Assembly (NCBI GenBank): GCA_017161655.1
Contig: JADFCV010000002.1
Location: 344,822 to 408,821 of the forward strand
Reading direction: 5' to 3'
DNA: 64,000 nucleotides
Source of the DNA: Candidatus Sumerlaeota bacterium
GTDB lineage: Bacteria; Sumerlaeota; Sumerlaeia; Sumerlaeales; Sumerlaeaceae
In this document: positions 17,309 through 24,860 of the stretch, one piece after another
Position numbering within the stretch: the first letter of the stretch is position 1
Layout of the letters: each line of letters opens with the position of its first letter
The notes under the pieces: model-generated
What the model was told of the DNA's origin: nothing
Seen by the model: only the letters and a program-made list of their open reading frames with translations
Databases searched by the model: none
Made by a program: the position numbers and the translations under genes

Positions 17309-17479
17309 CCAACGGCACCGTCTTCTGACTGACAGATCCTCCTACTTTCCGCGCCTTCCCAAACCACATGGGGTCCAGTGGCATAGATGCGGATTTCGTC
17401 CCTGATCACAGCGGCGTGCCCGTGAGGGAATCTCACCCTCTTCCGACCGATGCACTGTAAGGCATCGTTATGCCGTTGG
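17309..17479 (-). ncRNA. Cobalamin riboswitch (AdoCbl type)
   Basis: The minus strand holds the conserved cobalamin aptamer. P1 is a perfect 9-base helix: CCAACGGCA (17471-17479) with TGCCGTTGG (17309-17317). Between them, in order, are GGTGAGATTCCC (17426-17437), GCCGCTGTGA (17406-17415), TGCCACTGG (17375-17383), GGGAAGGCGCGGAAAGTAGG, a GGAT and the B12-box-like AGTCAGAAGAC (17320-17330). All elements are in the right order and spacing. The switch lies 48 bases before the ATG of the DWSLYE protein. It is expected to bind adenosylcobalamin or another corrinoid and to lower expression. The 387-base gap 17261-17647 is otherwise filled by its hairpin and the promoter region shared with the divergent gene. 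Confidence 0.94.
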
Positions 17480-17647
17480 CTTCCGACGTCGCCAAATACC
17501 ACTCTCGATCTCTGAGAATTCAGATTCCCCAAATATCAGTCACAAGGAAAAGCACATGCATAGCGCATTCTAGAATTGACTTGCGTAGGCATGATAGCCA
17601 GCGTGACAGTGTATCGTTACATGAGTTCGTCTCGAGGGCATGTGATT

Positions 17648-18178
17648 ATGTTGCGGAGTAGAGTCATGTTTGCAGCGCTTTTTTTCGCAGTTGTTTGCAT
17701 CTGCGCTGCGTCAACAAATGAGTTCTCCTTAGGAGGGCGACCTCGCTGGCTAAAGGTGAAGAGTGAAGGAAAGCCAGTCGTTGTTCGAGATCTTGCGACA
17801 CATCGCCATCTGGGCGAATTGAGCAATGGGGATCTCGTATTTGCCTTCGGGACAACGGAAAAGTGGGTAACCTTTGCCTACCGAGGACGAACGGCTTACA
17901 TCTCTGCAGCTGAGGCCGAAGAGGCGTACCCAGTGGAAAAGGGCGAACCCAACTGGCGCGGTTTTGGGCCATCCCTGGAAGATCGGGTAAAGCAAACACA
18001 AAAAGAACTCCTGGAGCTCGCCCAGGATTCTAATCGGTTGCTAGATCCGGATTTGAAGAAGCCTTCCGCCCAGCAACTGCAGCACGGTGGTCAAGGCGGG
18101 CAGCCGCTTCCCGGTTTGCAAAACGCTGTCCGGGAGGGGCTGACACCTCAGGGGGGACGGGGCAGAGGCTACTATTAA
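17648..18178 (+). CDS. Secreted SH3-like domain protein
   Basis: A 176-residue protein with an N-terminal signal peptide (MFAALFFAVVCICAAS) and one bacterial SH3-like fold: GKPVVVRDLATHRHLGELSNG followed by GDLVFAFGTTEKWVTFAYRG and a YIS turn. Such domains often bind peptidoglycan or other proteins outside the cytoplasm. The C-terminal 70 residues are Gln/Gly/Pro-rich and end in GRGRGYY. The start at 17648 is chosen for the GAGGG ribosome site nine bases upstream; earlier ATGs lack one. It is divergent from the riboswitch operon, so the two share a promoter region. Confidence 0.65.
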   Translation: MLRSRVMFAALFFAVVCICAASTNEFSLGGRPRWLKVKSEGKPVVVRDLATHRHLGELSNGDLVFAFGTTEKWVTFAYRGRTAYISAAEAEEAYPVEKGEPNWRGFGPSLEDRVKQTQKELLELAQDSNRLLDPDLKKPSAQQLQHGGQGGQPLPGLQNAVREGLTPQGGRGRGYY

Positions 18179-18205
18179 TAAGGTTTTTCTCCTAAAAGCC
18201 GAGCG

Positions 18206-18233
18206 ATTCTCTCACCTGGTATCGTGAGGGAAT
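18206..18233. other. Stem-loop between convergent genes
   Basis: ATTCTCTCAC (18206-18215) pairs with GTGAGGGAAT (18224-18233) with one wobble, around an 8-base loop. It lies between the SH3-like gene and the convergent MFS gene. No clear T-run follows on either strand, so a terminator role is possible but weak. Confidence 0.4.
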
Positions 18234-18244
18234 AGGCATGTGTG

Positions 18245-19618
18245 CTAGCGGTTTCCTTCGTGTTCTACAAGGGTGGCATATTCTGGTGAGGCTTGGGCTG
18301 CTCGACGAATATTCGGAAGCTGAATCCAGAAAAGAATTCCCGTTAGCAGGCTCAGCCCTCCTGTAATCATGAGTGCTACATGCGTGCCCCAGTGGCGTGC
18401 TTCAGCACCGACAATGAGACTCCCGAACGGCATCATCCCAATCGTCATCATCGTATAATAGCTCATAACACGCCCCCGATACGCCTCAGAGACTAGCGCC
18501 TGCACGAGTACCTGGCAGCTAATCATCGCATTGACCATGAAGAATCCGGCAGCCATAAATCCCAGACAGGTGAGAAGAGTGCTCCGTTGAAAACCGACCA
18601 GGAAAACGACCACAGAAAAACCCCAGAGGGATCTCACAATGACCTTGCCGAGTCCGCGCACTCTTTTTCGCTGCGCTTGGCCGATGCCGCCGACGATGGC
18701 CCCCAATCCCACACTGGTCATAATCCAGCCTAGCGTCGTGGAATCGCCCCCAAGTAAGTCCTTGGCCACCGCGGGGATGATCACTAGGTAGGGCAGCGCT
18801 GTGAAGGAAATGACACCTGCCGTGAGGATCAGCATCACAAGGTGGCGCCGCGCAAGGAGGTAATCCACCCCGCCCGCAATTGTGCTTTCAACACTCGCCT
18901 TCAGGTCGTTTTTGGGAAAAAGCCGACGGTCCATTCGGCTAAGCTGGACCAGCACGGCAAGAAACGAAAAAGCATTCAGCAGAAAACACATGCCTTCACC
19001 AAATGTCTGGTGAGACGGCCAGATCCTCTGGAACACAGCGATTGCAATGCCGGCAAAACTTGGGCCGATCACTCTCGCCGCGTTAAAAGTGAGTGAGTTC
19101 AGGGCAATGGCATTGTTAATGTCCTCTTTGGGGACAAGCTGCACAATGAAAGCCTGACGGGCCGGCATATCGAAGGCCTGCACAATCCCTGCAAATGCGG
19201 AGAGGAGCAATACGTGCCAAATCTGCACCATCGGCGCTCCGTCATGAGTCCGGAGTAGGGTGAGAAGCGCAAGCGCAAATGCCTGAACCATAAGAAGAAT
19301 CTGAGTAACCACAACCGTCCGGTGACGATCGAAGAGGTCGGCGACCAGTCCGCCCAGGATCCCAAGCGCCAAAACGGGGACCTGAGACGCAAAGCCATTA
19401 AGACCAAGTAGAAAAGGGTCGGCTGTGATCTTGTAAATCAACCATCCCTGAGCGGTGCTCTGCATCCAGGAGCCCACAAGAGAAATGGCTTGGCCCGAAA
19501 CGAACAAACGAAAATTCCGATGCCTGACTGCTCGGATAGTATGCATCAAAGCATCTGCGATCCGCTCAGCCACTGCACCGGTCCGACCAAAGGCACCAGG
19601 CAAATCACTCAAGCCCAT
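18245..19618 (-). CDS. Major facilitator superfamily exporter (EntS/MFS_3-like)
   Basis: A 457-residue, 12-helix inner-membrane transporter. The N-terminal segment RNFRLFVSGQAISLVGSWMQ, then GGLVADLFDRHRTVV and DMPARQAFIVQLV are typical of the EntS-like group, which exports siderophores or other small molecules by proton exchange. The ATG used lies inside the final 14 bases of the upstream regulator gene. A second ATG at 19546 (MHTIRAVRHRNF) is an equally good start and would remove 24 atypical residues. Its substrate is unknown. Regulation by the overlapping NtrC-type gene is possible but not shown. Confidence 0.85.
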   Translation of the reverse strand: MGLSDLPGAFGRTGAVAERIADALMHTIRAVRHRNFRLFVSGQAISLVGSWMQSTAQGWLIYKITADPFLLGLNGFASQVPVLALGILGGLVADLFDRHRTVVVTQILLMVQAFALALLTLLRTHDGAPMVQIWHVLLLSAFAGIVQAFDMPARQAFIVQLVPKEDINNAIALNSLTFNAARVIGPSFAGIAIAVFQRIWPSHQTFGEGMCFLLNAFSFLAVLVQLSRMDRRLFPKNDLKASVESTIAGGVDYLLARRHLVMLILTAGVISFTALPYLVIIPAVAKDLLGGDSTTLGWIMTSVGLGAIVGGIGQAQRKRVRGLGKVIVRSLWGFSVVVFLVGFQRSTLLTCLGFMAAGFFMVNAMISCQVLVQALVSEAYRGRVMSYYTMMTIGMMPFGSLIVGAEARHWGTHVALMITGGLSLLTGILFWIQLPNIRRAAQASPEYATLVEHEGNR

Positions 19619-20972
19619 ATTCGGCCATTTTGCGGTATAGAGTTTTTCTTCCCAAACCTAACTGGCGAGCTGTCTTCGCACGGTTTCCGCGATTAAAGGC
19701 GAGTGCTGCTTGAATCAGCAGTCGTTCTGCCTCTTCCATCGAGGCGGTGACAGGCACGCGAATGTAGTTTTCACGGCCCTCTTGCGAATGGATTTCGGGT
19801 GGCAGATGCTTCAAGGTTATCTCGCCACTCGACATCACAAAAGCTCCTTCCAGCACATTGCGGAGCTGACGGACGTTACCTGGCCAGTGATAATTTTGAA
19901 GCGCAGTAATCACGGCTGGATGAACCTTGGGCTTAGGCTTTCCGTAATAGCGGGAGAATTCCTCAAGAAAGTGTTCGATGAGAAGCGGAATGTCTTCCGG
20001 GCGTTCGCGTAAAGGCGGCAAATCTATCTCGACAACCTTCAGCCGATAGTACAGGTCCTCTCGAAATTTCCCTTCTTTGACAAGCTGATCGAGCCGCTTG
20101 TTGGTGGCGGCAAGAATCCGCACATCCACTTTGATCGTCTGAGTCCCACCGACGCGCTCGAATTCTCCTTCTTGCAAAACCCGCAACAGTTTGACCTGAA
20201 ACTCAGGTGCAGTCTCGCTAATTTCATCGAGAAAAAGCGTTCCGCCATTGGCCAGTTCAAATCGCCCGCGTCGTGTGGCCACTGCGCCCGTAAAAGCTCC
20301 CTTTTCGTGCCCGAACAATTCGCTTTCCAGCAGAGTGAGCGGCAGGGCCCCGCAATTGACTTTGATAAAGGGTTTGTTTCGGCGTGGCGAATTCTGATGA
20401 ATGGCATTGGCCACGAGTTCTTTTCCTGTGCCACTTTCTCCATAAATGAGCACACTCGCCCGTGTCGGCGCGACCATTTTGATCTTCTCGAACACTTCTT
20501 GCATAGCAGCGGAACGGCCGACGATGTTCTCGAAGGCGTAAAGCGTCTGCACCCGCTCACGAAGCTCAACATTCTCTCGCTCGACCCTTTGCTCACGCCG
20601 TACCCGCTCTACGCGCAGCATGAGTTCGTCGATGTTCACGGGCTTCTGAAGATAATCAACAGCGCCATCTTTCATTGCTTCCACGGCGTTCTCGACCGAG
20701 CCATGCCCCGTAAGGATGATCACCGGAATCTCTGGCATCTCGAGCCGAATTCGCTTCAGAAGCTCCATTCCATCGAGCTCTGGCATTCGCAGATCGGTGA
20801 TCACAAGATCCACGGGATACTGACGCAGGAGCTCCAACGCTTCGAGTCCGTTCGCTGCAGTAATCACTTCTACGTCAGGTCCTTCAAGGGCCCAGCGAAG
20901 TCCCTCACGTGTGTTTTTCTCGTCATCAACAACGAGCACAGTAAACTGGATCGTTTTACGTTTCTCGCCCAA
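19605..20972 (-). CDS. NtrC-family sigma-54-dependent response regulator
   Basis: A 455-residue regulator with three domains. A receiver domain (1-125) has the acidic pocket VVDDE and the phospho-acceptor D60 in [14 protein letters not shown]. The AAA+ domain (150-385) has Walker A GESGTGKE at 178-185 and the sigma-54 contact loop GAFTGA at 225-230. A Fis-type helix-turn-helix ([20 protein letters not shown]) ends the protein. It activates sigma-54 promoters when phosphorylated. No sensor kinase lies next to it, so it is an orphan here. Its stop is inside the start of the MFS gene (14-base overlap), and it follows the YyaL-like gene by 48 bases. Confidence 0.95.
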   Translation of the reverse strand: MGEKRKTIQFTVLVVDDEKNTREGLRWALEGPDVEVITAANGLEALELLRQYPVDLVITDLRMPELDGMELLKRIRLEMPEIPVIILTGHGSVENAVEAMKDGAVDYLQKPVNIDELMLRVERVRREQRVERENVELRERVQTLYAFENIVGRSAAMQEVFEKIKMVAPTRASVLIYGESGTGKELVANAIHQNSPRRNKPFIKVNCGALPLTLLESELFGHEKGAFTGAVATRRGRFELANGGTLFLDEISETAPEFQVKLLRVLQEGEFERVGGTQTIKVDVRILAATNKRLDQLVKEGKFREDLYYRLKVVEIDLPPLRERPEDIPLLIEHFLEEFSRYYGKPKPKVHPAVITALQNYHWPGNVRQLRNVLEGAFVMSSGEITLKHLPPEIHSQEGRENYIRVPVTASMEEAERLLIQAALAFNRGNRAKTARQLGLGRKTLYRKMAEYGLE

Positions 20973-21020
20973 TGCTAGCCTCTTATCTTCACGACGTTGA
21001 ATCGCTACGAAATTATTTCG

Positions 21021-23378
21021 TTAGTTTCGTCCAAACTCGATCAGTGTTTTCCGGAGTACTTTTGTGTCCTTTGCAGGCGGGGCACAAGCCTCGTGGGTGC
21101 AGACGTAACCAACAGCTTTCCCATCCTTCGAGGGCAGGTAGTCGGTTGTCATTGCTGCGTCCGGCGTCAGAAGTTCCACGCACTTGCCCACTCGGAAAGT
21201 GTTGAGCGCTGCATGCCATAGTTCGATCATGTCGCTTTTATCTGCCTTGCCAACAATCACAACCTTAGGTGGACTAAAGGCAACTGTCAGCAATGCATCT
21301 CCGAAAGTTGCCAATCGTTCGTCCCACCAATCGCGTTGTTGGAATACCACGCCTACGCATCTCGCGGCTCGCTGGAGGTACATTTCCTGTCCTGTGAGCC
21401 TAAACAGTCTGAACCAAAGCAAAGCAACTTGAGCATTCGGCGAATCAACGAGACTGTCTTGGATGGGGACAAGGCGCACATCCCAGTGCCCCGTTTCCAT
21501 GTTCTCTTCCTTGTCCAAATACACCGCTTGGCCCGCAAAAGCATAGTTTCTTTGGATCTGCTCCATGAGCTCTTTCGCGGCGTTCATAAGCTCATTCTTT
21601 CCGCTTATCTCGGCACAATCGAGAAGAGCTCCAGCCATCGCCACTTGGTCTTCGAGTAGCGTGTGAGAGGGTTCATCGCTTTCCCCACGCCCCAGGTAGT
21701 GCAGAAAACCGCTGGTAGTTGTCGCGCTTTCTAAGAGCTTACTCGCGGTTTTCAATGCAAAATCGCGAGCTTCGCTGTCGTCCAGATATCGCCATGCGTC
21801 GGCATAGGCCGAAACCATACTCGCGTTCCAGGATACAATGAGGGACTTGTTCACGAATGGGAAGTCCTCTCTCTCATAACGCTTCTCACGGAGGAGAAGT
21901 GTCGCGCTGGTTAACAATTGCTTCGCAACTGAGGCACTAACCTTCAGCGACGATGCCACGTCGGACAGAGTTCGGGCAGGGCGGAGCATGCGTTTCTCTT
22001 CCCGGTCACCCTTGTCGAGCCCATAAAATCGCAAAACGACCTCCCTCTCGAGGGGAACGTCAAGCAATGTGCTCACTTCGGCTCCTGACCAGCTAAAATA
22101 CGCCCCGGCCTCATGGGGATCGGCGTCTGGTTGTTGGCTACCATAAAATCCTCCGCTTGGATTTTCGAAGGTATCTCGCACAAACGCCAGAATGCTCTCG
22201 GCCTCTTCACGATACACCCTCTTCCCCGTGGCTGCGTAGGCCAGACAAAAGGCCCTGAGTAGCACTGCTTGATCGGGCAGCAGCTTTCCATCTAAAGGGA
22301 ACCCCTCTCCGTCAATACGGTGAAAATATCCTCCCAGCACATGGTCCTTGAGAAAACTTTCTGCTACTGCCTGAAGCACCTTTTCTGCGACAGCTAATGA
22401 CGAGCTACTCCGCGTGTCCGAGTAATGGTGAAGGGCAAGTAAAGCTAGGCGCCCAGCGAGAGTTGCATTGGAAAACGCTTCACCCTTATCGGCGGATGCG
22501 GATATGCGATTCAGAATTTCACTGCAACGTTGAGCCGCTGCTTCTCTCGTAATCTCGAGAGATGGCGAGGTTTGAATCAGTCGCTGTCTTGCGTCATCGA
22601 GGATGCGTTCGAACCGCTTGCCTTGTTCAGTTGCGCGATCTTTTTGGGTCCCGAACACGTGAGCGACAGCCTCCAGGAACTCCAGCATTCCCATCGTGCC
22701 TGAAGTTTCAGCCCGAGGAGGCAAATACGCTGTTGCCTCGTAAGGCGAGCCGTCCGGCAATGCCGCGATGACGACCGAAGCAGTTTGATCATCGCCCCTG
22801 AGAACATTGAAGAACAGCAGGTATCGCTGAGCAACATCCGGGTGCTCGTCTATATCCAATTTCACCGGCACGAAATGCTTGTTGAGAAACTCGGCAACCT
22901 CCCGGCTCTCGAACGTTTCTCTATCCATCAGCCGGCTTTCCAAGGACCAGCTAGCGCCTAGCGAAATCAGGAGCGGTCGATCGAGTTTTTGGGCGACTTG
23001 GAAAATCTCTTTTCCCCATGGCTGCCAGTGGACCGGAGAACTCGTGAGAGAGCGCAAATAGGGACTTGGTTGATATGTTAACAAGTTCTCATCCCGGTAT
23101 GCCACCGATACCTTGGGACCGGTTGATGCTGCATCAGGTTCAGGAGCTTCCGTATAGGTCTCCGTCTGGGTGGTGGAGGCGGATGAAAGGCTTGTTGACG
23201 TTTCAGCGTGGAGGTTGTCATGAAGTTGTCCCTGAGCAGCCGTCGTCTCTGCAATGGCCTTAAGTCCTGGAGAGGGCGTTGGCTTTGTCTCTACTGTTTT
23301 CTGTTCGCACCCGCCGAGCAAAGCGAGTGCCGCCGTTAGGACAAATAGCCAAAGAATCGTAAGCTTTGTCATTTTCAT
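21021..23378 (-). CDS. YyaL/spermatogenesis-associated-20-like lipoprotein without the CxxC motif
   Basis: A 785-residue protein with a lipobox (LALLGGC) and a thioredoxin-like domain followed by an (alpha/alpha)6 barrel-like region. The family's opening motif is recognisable as YQPSPYLRSLTSSPVHWQPWG. The CHWCH motif that normally follows is here SLGASWSLESRLMDRETFE, so both Cys are absent. The C-terminus keeps the family-like VGYVCTHEACAPPAKD. The function of YyaL proteins is not established; loss of the redox pair suggests a non-redox role in this cell envelope. The ATG at 23378 is chosen because an AAGGA site lies seven bases before it. The gene is monocistronic or leads the regulator. Confidence 0.85.
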   Translation of the reverse strand: MKMTKLTILWLFVLTAALALLGGCEQKTVETKPTPSPGLKAIAETTAAQGQLHDNLHAETSTSLSSASTTQTETYTEAPEPDAASTGPKVSVAYRDENLLTYQPSPYLRSLTSSPVHWQPWGKEIFQVAQKLDRPLLISLGASWSLESRLMDRETFESREVAEFLNKHFVPVKLDIDEHPDVAQRYLLFFNVLRGDDQTASVVIAALPDGSPYEATAYLPPRAETSGTMGMLEFLEAVAHVFGTQKDRATEQGKRFERILDDARQRLIQTSPSLEITREAAAQRCSEILNRISASADKGEAFSNATLAGRLALLALHHYSDTRSSSSLAVAEKVLQAVAESFLKDHVLGGYFHRIDGEGFPLDGKLLPDQAVLLRAFCLAYAATGKRVYREEAESILAFVRDTFENPSGGFYGSQQPDADPHEAGAYFSWSGAEVSTLLDVPLEREVVLRFYGLDKGDREEKRMLRPARTLSDVASSLKVSASVAKQLLTSATLLLREKRYEREDFPFVNKSLIVSWNASMVSAYADAWRYLDDSEARDFALKTASKLLESATTTSGFLHYLGRGESDEPSHTLLEDQVAMAGALLDCAEISGKNELMNAAKELMEQIQRNYAFAGQAVYLDKEENMETGHWDVRLVPIQDSLVDSPNAQVALLWFRLFRLTGQEMYLQRAARCVGVVFQQRDWWDERLATFGDALLTVAFSPPKVVIVGKADKSDMIELWHAALNTFRVGKCVELLTPDAAMTTDYLPSKDGKAVGYVCTHEACAPPAKDTKVLRKTLIEFGRN

Positions 23379-23470
23379 CAAGCGTTCCTTCCTGACGTCA
23401 TGCTCTGCCGCTCATTGTCCTTTTCTATGCGTCCGCTTCAGGACGGACCCTCGCTAACCATCGGCTTCAA

Positions 23471-24511
23471 TCAACCAGCATGATTCTGATCGATGACCCC
23501 ACGAAGACGCGCGGCTGCCTTTTCGGGGAGTAAAGGATTGACATAAATGCCTGTTCCGTACTCGAAGCCATTGAGCTCGCGCAGCCGGGGAATGATCTCG
23601 ATATGCCAATGATAATACTCCGCCAGTGGCATATGCTGCATATCAAACTGCTTCTCCACCCGAATAGGACTTGTATGCAGGATGAGGTTGTAAGGCGGAT
23701 TTCCCAGTTCGCTGGCCAGGGCGCGCGTCGCAAGTCGGACCGCACGAGCTAGAGTCACGATTTTTTCATCGGCGAGATCCAAGAAGCGACTCTCGTGCTC
23801 CAGCGGGAGTATCCACGTCTCGAAGGGTGTGCGGGCAGCAAATGGTTCAAGGACTATAAAGTCGCTGTTTTGGAAGACAACCCGCCCCTTATCCGTCTGT
23901 TCCTGGTTAACAATGTCGCAGAATACACAGCGTTCCTTCATCTGCCAATACTCAGCAGCCCGGCTGATTTCTTCCCGTACTGCACGGGGAATGACCGGCA
24001 GCGCAAAGACGAGGGAGTGTGGATGCGACAAGCGCGCACCTGCCCGTACCCCGTAGTTCCTGCAAACTTGGATGTAACGGAATCGCGGATCCTTCACAAG
24101 GTCGCGCATCCGTTCCCGATACATCCAGACAATGTCGGACAAAAGCGCCTCATCGAAATCCGAAAACAGCCCATGATGGTCAGGTGTTTCCACGACAATT
24201 TCATGAGCTCCAATCCCGTTCATCATATCGTATAGTCCTTCCCCGCGCCGACCCACTTGCCCCTCGATTCGCAAGACGGCATTACGATCCGGGATCGTGC
24301 GAACACGCCAGCCGGGGGTATTGGGGTCAGAGCCTGGCGGACGAACTGCCATGATTTCGGGAGGGGTTTGATCTTCGTGTCCGGCGCAAAACGGGCAGGT
24401 TTCTGGCGGGTTTTCAGGCTGATCCACACATGGAGAGAGCGGAGGCTGAAAATCCTCCTCCGGGTAGATGGTCCATCCGTAACTTGTGGGATCGCGCCGC
24501 AGGATACTCAT
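23471..24511 (-). CDS. galT: Galactose-1-phosphate uridylyltransferase-like protein (GalT/HIT superfamily)
   Basis: A 346-residue nucleotidyl transferase of the GalT type, expected to exchange the sugar-1-phosphate on a UDP-sugar in the Leloir pathway. Features include the zinc pair CPFCAG near residue 39 and CVFCD in the middle, RYIQVCRNYGVRAGARLSHP, and the second His pair YYHWHIEIIPR. The active-site motif reads HPHSL where GalT has HPHxQ: the Gln that stabilises the uridylyl intermediate is Leu. Activity or substrate could therefore differ, as in related ADP-glucose phosphorylases. Symbol is tentative. No galE or galK is nearby. Confidence 0.8.
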   Translation of the reverse strand: MSILRRDPTSYGWTIYPEEDFQPPLSPCVDQPENPPETCPFCAGHEDQTPPEIMAVRPPGSDPNTPGWRVRTIPDRNAVLRIEGQVGRRGEGLYDMMNGIGAHEIVVETPDHHGLFSDFDEALLSDIVWMYRERMRDLVKDPRFRYIQVCRNYGVRAGARLSHPHSLVFALPVIPRAVREEISRAAEYWQMKERCVFCDIVNQEQTDKGRVVFQNSDFIVLEPFAARTPFETWILPLEHESRFLDLADEKIVTLARAVRLATRALASELGNPPYNLILHTSPIRVEKQFDMQHMPLAEYYHWHIEIIPRLRELNGFEYGTGIYVNPLLPEKAAARLRGVIDQNHAG

Positions 24512-24860
24512 TTTAACTCCCTCTTAACCATTGTCTGGTGAATTCTATAGGCAGGTTTTCAACCAATCATTCCTGGTGACCAGTTTCAACGTTAGAAAAC
24601 GGACACACGAGAGAGAATTTGCCCCTCGTAAGCATCCGTTTAGGGATTATAGCAACCGGACGGAGCTCCGGCGGGGGCGGTATGCTCAAAAAGAAAAGAC
24701 CCTCGCTTTGCCGAGGGTCTAATCTTGAGGTTAGGAGGTTATGGTAAACTGTCCGAGGACAGCTGCTGGAACTCTTTTTTCAACCTCTCCTTTCGGAGAG
24801 TGCTCTGGCCTGCTGCAACTTTTCAGACAAGCCTCTCTGAAAAAAGGTTCCCAAAGTTTT
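24512..24860. other. Intergenic stretch holding a terminator and the galT-like promoter region
   Basis: This 349-base gap contains no gene. It has the strong minus-strand terminator (24690-24720), a CTCTCC/GGAGAG stem-loop at 24785-24800 without a T-run, and A/T-rich sequence before the galT-like start at 24511. No confident promoter boxes or riboswitch were seen. Confidence 0.6.
24690..24720 (-). terminator. Intrinsic terminator after the VIT/VWA gene
   Basis: A perfect 9-base stem, AGACCCTCG (24697-24705) and CGAGGGTCT (24712-24720), with a 6-base loop. On the minus strand it is followed by a T-rich run (complement of AAAAAGAAAA, 24688-24697). It ends the transcript of the gene 24861-27209 and separates it from the downstream galT-like gene. 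Confidence 0.88.

Noticed and set aside
18206-18233. Strong terminator between convergent genes
   Set aside because: A good stem exists but no T-run follows on either strand, so it is listed only as a stem-loop.
20172-20978. A 268-codon open frame on the plus strand across the NtrC-type gene
   Set aside because: It is antisense to clear AAA+ and receiver motifs, and has no recognisable domain.
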